Assembly (NCBI GenBank): GCA_029641185.1
Contig: JAPWGK010000003.1
Coordinates: 1,612,001 to 1,676,000 of the forward strand
Source: Pseudofabraea citricarpa
Taxonomy: Eukaryota; Ascomycota; Leotiomycetes; Helotiales; Dermateaceae
Reading direction: 5' to 3'
Length of the DNA stretch: 64,000 nt
Shown: piece after piece, positions 1-10,183 of the stretch
Position numbering within the stretch: the stretch's first letter is position 1
Layout: each line of letters begins with the position of its first letter
The notes under the pieces: model-generated
The model's input: the letters and a program-made list of their open reading frames with translations, nothing else
The model's database searches: none
Told to the model about the DNA's origin: nothing
Translations under genes and position numbers: made by a program

Positions 1-447
1 CTACTTTCGTAGCAAATGCACCGACGCTATATGGGTTTCGCAATCGGCTGAGGAGAAGGAAACCAGAGATGCGACGGAGTAGCAGAAGTGGGCCGCATAT
101 ACGGGTGGTGCTGAGTGGCACAACAAATATCGATGAGGAAGACAAAAGTACAGCGGAAGGAACCTCGACTGAAGATGGGGGTTTTCCGCATGAAGCAACT
201 CGTGATGTATAGCCTATATTCAATTATGCTGAACGACTCCACGATCAACAGGAGAAAGTCAAGCGACTGGTAACGGCAATAAAAAAATACACAGTCATCA
301 GCTTGCAGATGCAATGCCAGCATGTTCAATCCTCTCCCACGAAACCCTTGATATTCCCTCTTCAAACGCCAACCAGCCTTGACCCTCCCAAACTCCCGCA
401 CCGCCAATAAATTCCAAGTAGATCCCACAGAGACATTCGCCAACTCG

Positions 448-1508
448 CTAAGAAAATTGTCCAATTGGCTCCCAAGCACCAAATGACGTGTCGGGAATTC
501 GAAAAGGAGTCGCACAGCCGTTGGCCATCGATGCCAAGCTGGCGTAATTACTCATCGACGGACTAACGAAGCCTGCATCGTAACCTTTGCACGCCTCCAA
601 ATCCTCCCCTGCCGCGTAATCGGCCAAGTCGATAGTCTGCTCCATGTCCAGTGGCTGCTGGAACATGGGGAACTCATCCAGTGGGAACGGAAATGCAACG
701 TCGTTATTGAGCATGCTGACATCCATGGGCTGCATTGGGGGGCCGTAGTTCCAGAAACCGGCGAAATAATCACTGGGCACTGTGTCGTCGGTGCTTGGAA
801 TTGATTCCGACATTGTGTCTCCCAGACTTGAGCCATTGTCGAAGAAGCCAGCAGAAACCGAGGTTGGAGTCGTCGGTTCCCTGCCCTCCTCAACTGGTCC
901 TTGGATGGGGTCCGTTGGTATCTCTTCACTTGGATTCTGTTCTGTTGTTGCATCGAGTAGGCCGAGTCGGTCGAGGATATCGTGAACAAGTGGAACGTCA
1001 TGTCCTTCTGTACTGGGCAAGACCATGTTATCCGGCTGGATACTGAGCCGTCGATTCGCGTACAGCAATCTCATTGCTCTCTTGTATTTGTCGTTCTGCT
1101 CCAAGATTTGCTCGATGTACCTGCGAGCCTGTCAGGATAGATGTTTTAATTGCAGTCTCGAGACACTCACCCTTGAGCATATTCTTTGCTTTCTTTCTTC
1201 CACCGGTATGAATATTCACACACATCATCGGCTTCCGAGCACCTCAGACATGGCTTTCCTCCATTGCACTATCCGTGTCAGTCTCGCTCGAGCATTCTTT
1301 TAGAGTATCAAATCACCTTGATCTTTCGCAGACGGCATCGCTTGCAGGCTTTGGTGACTCGTGATTTGGAGATCTTGGGGCTCTTGCGCGTCTTTGGCCG
1401 GTCACTGCACTCAGAGGCCGTGCTTGAGGTTTGAAGGCTGTCGCCCCAGCACAAGGGGGAGAACTTGATGGGAAATTCACCGCATTCCGACGCGACGGGA
1501 GAAGGCAT
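448..1508 (-). CDS. Zn2Cys6 transcription factor
   Basis: This is a fungal binuclear zinc cluster regulator, predicted to be nuclear and DNA-binding. The exons read 1317-1508, 1171-1268 and 448-1120, with introns of 48 and 50 bp. Phases are consistent and give 320 residues. Splicing exon 1 to exon 2 completes the Zn2Cys6 motif: Cys55-x2-Cys58-x6-Cys65-x5-Cys71-x2-Cys74-x6-Cys81. The first intron falls between the third zinc ligand's preceding Lys and Cys65, so the motif is not visible in unspliced DNA. A short stretch reading YIEQILEQNDKYKRAMRLL after the finger looks like a dimerisation helix. The rest is acidic and low in structure, and resembles an activation region. No fungal-TF middle homology domain is evident, so the protein is short for the class. 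Target genes cannot be deduced. Confidence 0.85.
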
Positions 1509-1576
1509 CTTTGGAACTGGTCAAATATTTGACTGTGGAAGGACTGCGGGACCGAGATGTTTGAGCCGGCAAACAA

Positions 1577-2969
1577 CCTCTGGACCTTGGAGGTTTATAA
1601 CAGAGAGCCGTCGGATGCCTGTTTATGGCTTGTTCCATTTTGGAATGCCAGACCAGCCAACCACAGGACATTCCATGGGCCACGGAGAGCGGATGGGGAT
1701 ATCTCGCTATCACAGGGAAGACCAGAGAAGCTTGACGTACTCACGCACACTCGAGAATCGAATGAGAGGCATTTATGCAACCCTGCAGAAGCGCTGACTT
1801 TGCATGGGTGCCACATGGCGATCATGGGAGTAAGATTCTAGGCCTGTTTCCCTGTGGGAACTATGACGTCCTTGAGTTCGGCAACAAGCTAGAAACACTG
1901 GAAAGTGAATGGAAGGATAATCGAAGGATCTGTACAGTAGAAGTCTTACTCATCCCACCCACATTAGCGTCTTCGGCAGAGAAGTTAAACGAGCACCACC
2001 ACCAAACAGACAGACACAGCAGTAACCCTAAGTGACTTTCACGGCTCGTGGGTAACTGTATCGACCTTCGTTTTTATTGGTGTCTCGGTTGCGGCATCTT
2101 GAGGGAATAACGCGGGTTTGACCTCTGTCATTACTGTAATCTGTAGACTGTACTGTACGATGCCGGGAAACACGGCAACGCAAGCACAGATCCGAAGACC
2201 GGATGCAAGTATGAGCTCTACCGGCAAAAGGATGCATGAGAAATCTTCTGACTGCATCTTCCGGCACCTCTCTATTTCGAAGATGAAATCTCTCACCCTT
2301 TTTCTTCTTTTCTTAGCCAATTTCTCGGGCTTTATCTTGAGGTTCTTGACATTTAGAATGCCGCTTATCTACGGACTACCTATGTTAATTTCAACTTTCT
2401 TGTAAAATTTTAATATATCAGGAGTAAACAATCCTTGGAAATAGCCTTTCACAATGTTTCTAACGCCGACTGCCATGAACAACAAGAAGCCTTCTAGAGA
2501 ATCTCGAGCACGTGACATGTGAATCTCAGCCCTTTGCCCCTTGGACTAGGACCCTGAATTCTTGGCATAAGCAAGTGCCCCACCCCTAGAAGTCTTGTTT
2601 TTTCTGAGGTGCAAAGATCGAATTAAAACTTCTCTATCCTGATCGATGATTTTTAGTTGTTCAGGTGGGCTCTGATAGGCTCTTCGTTCCTTACCCAGGT
2701 AGATAGAGAAGCAGAGAAGCAGAGAAGCGGGACCTGCATAGGACTTTTTAAATGCAGTATCTTCCAGACTAGAAGCCGTCTGAAGAGTGATCTCCGTGTT
2801 ATCATTTTAATAGGCTTGCGGGTTCGGGATCGTTTTTCGGCACCTAATGACTCGCACAGAGGTCGGTTATTAAGCGCAAACCTGTCCTGCGAATGGCGGC
2901 AAAAAGGAAGGCGATTTCCTTGGACGGCACTGACAGGGTGAAACAGCAAAAAGAAAAGAAAAAAACTAG
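1577..2969. other. Intergenic, no convincing gene
   Basis: This region holds the 5' side of the zinc-cluster gene. Several ORFs under 100 codons overlap on both strands, but none has a recognisable family, consistent splicing or a shared codon bias. A short direct run of agcagagaag units lies near 2709-2727. The run of As at about 2943-2967 reads as Ts on the minus strand, directly downstream of the tRNA copy at 2970-3056. It could serve as an RNA polymerase III terminator. Confidence 0.5.
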
Positions 2970-3056
2970 GGGCCTAATCCGGGATCGAACCGGAGACCTC
3001 TTACATTTTGAATACAAGTACCCAAAGCAAGAATTCTACCACTGAACTATCACTTG
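2970..3056 (-). pseudogene. tRNA-Pro(UGG) copy with broken acceptor stem
   Basis: On the minus strand the sequence folds as tRNA-Pro. The D arm is GTTC/GAAT, the anticodon stem CTTGC/GTAAG carries a TGG anticodon, a 15-nt intron follows position 37, and the T arm TCCGG/CCGGA is intact. Both Pol III internal boxes are present (TAGTTCAGTGG and GGTTCGATCC). The 3' acceptor strand is TTAGGCC, but the 5' strand reads CAAGTGA, so pairs 1-4 are lost. The intact copy at 17531-17619 has GGCCTGA there. I therefore call this a pseudogene or tRNA-derived copy. Its flanks match those of the copy at 15712-15800. Confidence 0.75.
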
Positions 3057-4500
3057 AGGTTTGTTAGTATTTGTTTATCCGTATGAAGAGGTGGTGTCAA
3101 CTTACGGCCATGTTTGATGTTTGTTGGACTGGTTCTCGGTATTCATTTTTATATTATACCGATGATGTGGGCGCTCTGGCTTTGCAAGGCTCGATTTGGT
3201 TGAGAGGCATCTAATCCCACATGAACTAATATGGGAACATGCTCTGAAGAGCACGAGGGAAAGCAATTCTAATTAATTCGACCAGCCTCCCGTCTCGGTT
3301 TCAAATATAGCTAGAAAGCAAGGAAGAATCGCGAGAATGAGCTGTGAGCTATGAGCTGCACCTACCAAATGATCTTCGGCTCCTTTCTAGGGATCTTTAG
3401 CAAGAACTCAGATAAGACCAATTGTATTTCACTCGTTTACAATGAATACAACCATTTTCGAGTCCGTGATAAGTGGACTAATCTCAGCGCCTTGAACCTG
3501 AACATGAAAAAGGGATAGGACCTTGATTCAACAGGGATTATATCGCTCGACAGTCTTTTATCTCGGTTTTGTACGGTATTCATCTAACCAAATATACTGT
3601 ACCAAGTCAGGCCTTGTGTTCAATCGCTGAATCCCAGCCAAACCCTTTTATCGCTGTCATGAATCCCATCTTTTTGGCAGTTTAAATCAATCTTTAAGTA
3701 CAACAGAGGACTCCAACACTACTACGTGCACTTGAAATGAATAACTGACAACGGCCCCTGTGGAATTAGATTTACCCAGCCGAATCAGTGCTATCTCAAT
3801 GACAGGACATTACCCAAAACCTTTCTAGATGATATTTATTAATATGTGACTCTCTGACCAGGGCGTATGATCTCAATGTAACCAGAGAAGAATATGTTAT
3901 GCCTTTTAACCATATGTGTTTTACTATTGTGCATATGATTTGCAAGTACCAGGCCACTTTTTCAAACCACCCGAGGCTACAAAACCGATGCATCTAACCT
4001 GATACCAGTAGTGTTTCATTCATTTTTGACTTGATTAATATACGATACTCTGGACTTTAGTTTGAACGAACAGCTCGTTCAACGAGTTCTAAACGGTATA
4101 ATATGCAACTTGAACTGGCACAAAGTCAACTTGTTTACTTGGCAACGGCTGCTGGTATGTCTCAAAAGCCCCATCCAATCACTGAAAAAAGAAAAAAAAA
4201 ACTCAAATGAACATCGCGCGCCAAAGACAAGACAAGACTTTCCACCTCAGAAAGTCGGATCTGGATGCTGGTCGCTCAACCGTCTCGAAATCTCAGCCGC
4301 TGCCATACAACTCGTTCTTTTTCTACACAGTCTCGCACGAGAACAATCACAAAATAAAACACCCACGCACTGATCGACGCCAGCATCTCGAAGATCAGAA
4401 ACCCCGCAAATACAAATATAGTACAGCAGTGCCCCTGCGGCGGCGGCTACACAATAAGCCAAGCAGAATTTGAACGAGGCTCTCAACAATCTGGAGACAT
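3057..4500. other. Gene-poor AT-rich stretch
   Basis: No gene can be supported here. The ORFs are short and scattered on both strands. The first 130 bases, up to about 3190, are homologous to the flank of the second tRNA copy near 15800-15880. A shared marker is the block acttacggccatgtttgatg. A poly-A-rich patch lies near 4185-4202. Confidence 0.5.
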
Positions 4501-4559
4501 TGTAGCCACAACCAAGCCCTCCTCGCATCCAGTATCATTGCAAGTTCGCATCAACACCG

Positions 4560-5650
4560 GAAGTTGCGCCTATGGAAGGAGGTAATTCATGATCTCTTCT
4601 AGAAGCCCCGCGCGTCCTTTCTTAACACTAACTGGATTCTCTTAGTCGGCCAAGTGAACGACACAAATTACTATCAACAACCTCACCGGTCATCCCGTGG
4701 ATGCGATCTGAGTGGCACTGGGGCGCTGGGAAGGACACAACAACAACATATGGTCACGACATCATCGAGGATGATATGGATGACAATGCCAAAGGCCATG
4801 AGATCACTGCGACAGGAAGGCCTGGGCCTTGGAACATCCCTACATGATTGAGAAGGTCACCACAGCTGATGCTTGTTGTCTCTGGACGGGGGGCTCCATG
4901 TAGTATGCTTTTCTGCGAGCTCTCTCCCAGCACTGGTCTTGGAATACATGGAATAAAGAATGGTGGATCTGGCACGCCCTTGGCCCCCGAAGGATACGAC
5001 GACACAAGCTACCTATCTACGTCGCTCCCATATGCAGATTCGAATAGCGCACACATCGTTGAATCTGCAACATGGCGGGGTGGCCGTGGTGTCCGTGGTT
5101 CAATCAAGACCGAAACCCCCTCGGTGATCCCTTATATATCACGCCTAAGAACTACTGAGTTATTTGGGGATGAATGACTCCAGCGACAATGAAGCCGAAC
5201 GTGATCTTGACGCGACGTTTGGCGCAGCAATGAATGCCCGCCCACGATGGTAGAGCAACACGCAATGATAGGCAGGATCGCTGTCTGCGTGAGTTAGTAG
5301 CGACGTATGTATCAGAAGACGATGGTTCTAGCAAAGATGCTTTGCGAGGGAAGGCTCAGGAACACATTGTCGATATTACCAAGCATATTATCAAGTAGGT
5401 CGTGATCTCTTCTACCTTTTTTTTTTTTTTTTACCTAGCTAACATAACCAGCTACATAACCCATATGTGCAAGAGCTACTAGAGCCAGCTGGCTAGCGCC
5501 ATAAAGCATTCCTTTCGAGACTCTGTAAGAACGCTGCATATAGAGTAGGAGGTGCCCATCCTGGCAGAAAACTACAAGATTTTCGCATTGAAGGTGACCT
5601 CAAACCCGCTCAACATCAAGATTATTCACTCACTGTGTAATAGCATTCTA
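4560..5650 (+). pseudogene. Possible decayed gene relic
   Basis: The region has coding-like texture on the plus strand, but no frame stays open. One open segment runs at 4848-5177. A second stretch from 5170 reads MNDSSDNEAERDLDATFGAA before a stop. A third near 5335 reads KDALRGKAQEHIVDITKHII and is followed by an intron-like GT..AG segment containing a 16-T run (5417-5432). Stops and frame changes between them prevent a single model. I recognise no family. It could be an inactivated gene, or chance ORFs in a less AT-rich patch. Confidence 0.25.
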
Positions 5651-6805
5651 GTCACGATCATGAGTTGGTAAAGCCATCTCTTCCTGCAAAACCAGACAAG
5701 AGAAAAAGAGAGAAAGGATTGCCAAAAAGCGATGCGCGACTTCGAACGATGCAGCAAGCGTTATGTGCCTTGCCCTGGACGTTGAATAGCATCTCTTTTC
5801 CAAGAGGAAGAATATTAACCATACGAGGACTCAATCCAGAGTCCAAGGGAATGGGGATCATTCTCCAATCTTCCTTCGCTCTCCATATCTGTCCTTAGGG
5901 CTGGATAAATTCATATTCAGGGGTGGGTGTAGATTCAAGCTCCAGGCTGTGAATAAAGACAGCGCGCTGTGGTGGTGAGTTATGGTCGTTTGGCCATGTA
6001 GATATCCACAATGTGTTTCGCGCAGCTGAAACCTTCAATAGAAAACCCAATCTCGCCCCTTTCAGCACAAGTTTGCTCCCGATGGCTTTTTGTTGCTAGA
6101 TCTGGCAGAACATTCACTATCGTCACGATGTGGTAGTAATAGATGGTTGGATTTGCATCGGTGTTTTAGACACCTTATCATCTAAGAGCAAAGGGGGAAA
6201 CATGCAAATGTCATCCTGCCTTTGCTGAAGCCCATTCTGGTACCTAATCTAACCCTTCTCAAGCTGTGCCGTCTTGTTTCTTTGATTTCCATTTCACCGA
6301 TTTTTTGCTGTACCATCTCTGAAGTCTAGAAGGATTCTCCCTAAAAACACAAAGGCCTCTAAGCCGTCTCTAAATCCGTCTCATTTTGGAAGGCTTTTGG
6401 AATTCCGCCAGTCGTCCACTCTGAGACTCCTTTAACCTAATGATACCGACCGCCTGAGGCGTTTCCTCACTCCGTTTGTTCTAGAAGGTTTCTCAACAGC
6501 ATGTCTCTTTGTTTAGGCATCTACGCATCTACGCATCTACGCATGTGTGCATCTATGCATCCATGCATATGCTGGTGTGGCTCACATGAAATCAAACAAA
6601 GTCGTCTCTCCATTCTGATTAAGTATAATAACCCTGGATCCATTTGCAACTTCTGTCATGCTAACACTCCACCCAGGATCCTTCATCAACCAAATTCCCT
6701 CTCCTCAGTCTCGGTCACAAACCATAATCCACTCAGGATCCTTCATTTACCAATCTCTCTCTCTCTCTTCAGTCACAAACCCAGCAAAATCAAACATCAC
6801 TCAAA
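5651..6805. promoter_or_regulatory. Upstream region with short tandem repeats
   Basis: No gene is visible until the ATG at 6806. A microsatellite of ctacgcat-type units lies at about 6518-6570. Directly before the ATG, an imperfect tandem duplication of about 60 bp (about 6663-6722 and 6723-6780) repeats the block caggatccttcat and ends each time in gtcacaaac. The position fits the 5' leader or core promoter of the following gene. Confidence 0.45.
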
Positions 6806-7351
6806 ATGACCCAGCTCTACAAGAGACTCACTTGCTGGCATTGTGGAAAGGGCCACTTTGATTCTCAGTCGTATTGCTACCACTGCAACGGTTGTACCTT
6901 GCCAACCCGGACCCATAGCAGCGAGTTCGATCCAAAGGGCCAACCTATCAGCTGGGAAGTTATTGAGATCCAAGCCAGTGATTCCACTCAATCGAAGGCT
7001 GACAAACTGGATGATGCTGCAAAAGCTCTTGCCAACAACCAATACGTCGCTATCCTCGGATTCGACCGTCTAAAGAACATGAAGAAGCAGAAGTCGGTTG
7101 TCTTCGTGCACCGTCCTGGAGGTGACAAGCGCTTGTCGCACATGGATACCAAGACACGACCGACGGCGAGCGGTAGGGAGTGGGCCCGAATATCTAAGCA
7201 TGACTGGGAAGCTTTCAAGGAACTCGTAGGAGAACTCGTGATCCAGTACAGATGTAAGTATTCGATACAACGACTTGCTGTTGCACACAAGTACTAACAT
7301 GGTAAAATAGTGCCAGGCAGTCTGCCACTGCCACAGCCAACGAATGCTTAG
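6806..7351 (+). CDS. Small Cys-rich, zinc-ribbon-like protein
   Basis: Two exons, 6806-7253 and 7311-7351, are joined by a 57-bp intron. That intron has a gtaagt donor, a tactaac branch site and an atag acceptor, all strong consensus elements. The product is about 162 residues. The N-terminus has Cys10-x2-Cys13 and Cys24-x2-Cys27 with another Cys at 30, which looks like a small zinc ribbon. The remainder is basic and soluble, with no signal peptide or membrane segment. The C-terminus ends in a Pro-rich tail. I do not recognise the family. The strong splice signals support a real gene, but function is unknown. Confidence 0.6.
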
Positions 7352-7965
7352 GCGGTCAAGGAGAGTTTGCGATATCACACAGGGTGTATCATTGCTCGGT
7401 GTAAGTACTTGAGAGAATCTCTTTTTGTGAGTACAGGTTCTGACATGTTGGAACATTAGTATTATGGATTTTTGAGAGCGGACTTTTCAAAGGGGGGTTT
7501 GGGATGGGGTCGGTCTTCAAGAAGGTTTTTAGGGACGGTTTCCCGGGGGGATACTCAAAGAGGACACTCAGATGGGTTTGAGCGATAGTCAAGAATCAAA
7601 AATACCCACACAGGCCACACAACATGATTAATCGTCACGGGAATCTTTGTACTAAAAGTAATGAAAACAATTCTTGAAATCTATGCATACATTTTACCCA
7701 AAACTTGCTGTAAAGAATGATAAACTAAAAGAGACTAACAAAAAACGTTTACTCGAGGAAACTTTTCTTCTTACTATTTGTTTACCCGAAATGCTTTTTT
7801 TTTTTTTTTTTTTTTTGGAAGACACTGTGAAAATAGCTAACATAGCCTATCATAGCTGGTGAACTTTGTGTAACAAAAAAGAAGAAACAGAAAGAGAGAA
7901 AAAATGTTTACATAGGAAAATTTTCTTCTTATGTTAGTATATCCGAAGTGCCTCTTTGTGTTCTT
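7352..7965. repeat. Intergenic with T22 run and imperfect direct repeat
   Basis: A 22-base T run sits at 7795-7816. The segment around 7746-7793 is repeated imperfectly at about 7904-7952. Both copies contain a gtttac...ttttcttctta...ccgaa block, about 158 bp apart. No ORF of note is present. The second copy runs to the 3' end of the phosphotransferase gene. Confidence 0.45.
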
Positions 7966-9371
7966 TTAATTCTTAGTGCTTATTTCTCCAAGCCACCGCA
8001 AAAATGGCCTATCGAATTTGGTAAACTTTACAAAGACCTCATCTTCGTCGAGTTCCGAATCCGAAGAATCTACATAGAACACATCTTCATGCTCTTGTTC
8101 CCACCCTAGAGAATCGTCTCGAATCTCCCGGCGATATGGTTTACACTCACAAAATGGCTCTGTATACCAGCTATTTGCCTGGTCCAGTCCATGCTTCCTC
8201 CAGCTATGAAACCCCCCTTTTTGCCACAGCGTAAACCACTCATTGATTGAGGGCAGAATCTTTTTCAACTCGTCAACCTCGTGTTCTGGGTAGTACATGT
8301 TTGGCTCCGTGCCTAATGTTTCAATATCAAATGGCAGTTTGACACGCATGTTCTCTACCCACCAAGGGAGAAAACCAGCACACTCCCAGTCGATAATCGC
8401 GCTAACCTTGAACTTTTTCTCTTCGTTGTCGTCTGAAATAAAGATGTTTCCATCATTAAGGTCGCCGTGGGTCAAAATATATGGCCCACCTCTCGGGAAC
8501 GATGCCTTAAGCTGGGCTATCTTTTCATCTACTTCTTTAACCCAAGAGTCTCGTAGCTTCTGGTCAGTAGAGCCTTCGTTTTCACTCCAATGCATCCATA
8601 GTAGATGTTTCCGTACTGCAGGAGTTAAATTCTCCAGCCATTCGTCTTCATCACGTCCCACCTTAATACACCCCCATCCAGTACAATCGCCAATAAATGG
8701 ATCGCGAAGCGCTGAGCCATCTATAGTCTGCATCTGAGGGCGCGTTATCTGGCGCCATTGCTTGACGTGTTCCTTTAAATCGGACATTACATCGATTTGC
8801 TGTTCTAGCGTAAGAGTATCCCATAGTTTACTTATTGTATCTCCCTTTGCCCGGGCCATGATCGTAAAATTAAACTTATCGTCAGCTCCTCCTCCAAACC
8901 TATGCATTTCCACAAGGGGAATACTTGGCTTCTCCTTCCGGACAAACTGTTGTACTGCGTAGTCCTTCTTCCCCGGGTCTGTAGAGTTGTTGGTTTCGTC
9001 CCTAAGCAGCCACGCTCCTTTTGGGCCTAGTTCCCAGATAGCAAGATTACGGCGGACGTACATGACCTTCAGGCGTGAAGTATATGGTTCACGCTGAAAC
9101 GAACTTGTCCAGCCACAGTTCTGACACAGTTGGTGCCCTTCTTCTCCAAGTCGACATTCGTCTGGCCCAATTTGGGGTCCACCAACGTGAAAGCCATGAA
9201 CCTCGTGGACGAGATCAGCACTCTCAAGTCCAGGGTGAACTATAGTATAATTGATTAGTACGGATATTATATGTCAGATGTGGAAAACTTACAAGTATTA
9301 TCAAATTCCCTTCTCTCCCGAACGACCATTCGAGGCAATCTTTTCCCCTTCATTTTAGATTCTGCCGCCAT
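7966..9371 (-). CDS. APH-fold phosphotransferase family protein
   Basis: The family comprises aminoglycoside phosphotransferase/choline-kinase-fold enzymes, common in fungi with mostly unknown small-molecule or protein substrates. Exons are 9293-9371 and 7966-9239, separated by a 53-bp intron, giving 450 residues. The catalytic loop HGDLNDGN lies near residues 283-290. The metal-binding IIDWE lies near 308-312, followed by the usual aromatic-rich segment. Residues 50-71 contain a Cys-rich patch (CRLGEEGHQLCQNCGW) that is not part of the kinase fold and may bind metal. The N-terminus (MAAESKMKGK) is basic. An in-frame ATG further upstream at 9515 exists, but the start at 9371 is chosen because coding character begins there. 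No signal peptide is seen. The substrate is not deducible. Confidence 0.82.
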
Positions 9372-10183
9372 GTGGCTGGCCACAAATATCAGACTGAACT
9401 TTGATGGCCGAACTAACTTCGATGACTGAAACTGTTGATGACTGAACTGTTGATGTAGAGAAGAAAATCCAGCGAAGAGACATTGCTTTATAGTTGAGAT
9501 AGCACAAGATGGCATATCTCACCGAACATGGCATATCTCACCGAACAAATGTAGCCGAGAGTAAAGGAGGAGCCTCGGAGAAAAAAAGAATTGTACATTC
9601 CACATAGGATTATCAAAGAGAACAACAATGCAGGCGTACAAAAAGCAGGCGTACAAAAAGCAGGCGTACAAAAAGCAAAGTACAAAAAGCAAATTCATGT
9701 TGAAGTTACAGTAGCCTGTTTATACAATGTGTCAAGGGGAATAATACATGGTACAACATAATTAATCAAAGGAGAACACTACAAATGCAGAAAAGATTTA
9801 GGCGATTCCAACTACAGCCTTCTTATCCAAATACAATAGGGAGTGAAGATCAAATACGTAGTAGTGATATGTTTTGACTGGACAGCAGACTTGCCTTTCA
9901 CCTGTCTCATTGCTCACATTGCTCACATTTCTCATCAATATCTAAACCAGCTGCTCAAGTAACATAACTTTATTATTACCCCAGTAAACGAGAGCCAGAG
10001 TTTCGAACTCGAGACTGTATATTTTGCCTCGGTATAGCCTGTGACTTGTCTGTAAAACAGTAGCTTGGTTCCAGAAATGGAAGCTACCACCCAGTTTCAA
10101 TCATCTAAGCGATGTAAATGCGTCCCTCGACGCCCAACAAGCAACCACGGCTAACAATCAATCTCATCTCTTCTTTTCTAATC
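9372..10183. repeat. Intergenic with short tandem repeats
   Basis: No gene is seen. Two perfect 19-bp units (atggcatatctcaccgaac) stand head to tail at 9509-9546. Between about 9633 and 9690 a 16-bp unit, gcaggcgtacaaaaa plus one base, occurs three times, followed by a shortened copy. A gatgactgaa(a)ctgtt doublet lies near 9420-9450, close to the start of the phosphotransferase gene. Confidence 0.6.

Noticed and set aside
27..515. Minus-strand ORF of 162 codons at the left edge
   Set aside because: It overlaps the last part and 3' flank of the zinc-cluster gene in another frame, with no motif.
2653..2949. Overlapping ORFs on both strands
   Set aside because: Similar lengths on both strands and no family signal. 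Probably chance in a less AT-rich patch.
10000..10090. tRNA-like T-loop (gagtttcgaactc) on the minus strand
   Set aside because: The hairpin is self-complementary, but no D arm, anticodon stem or acceptor stem can be formed around it.
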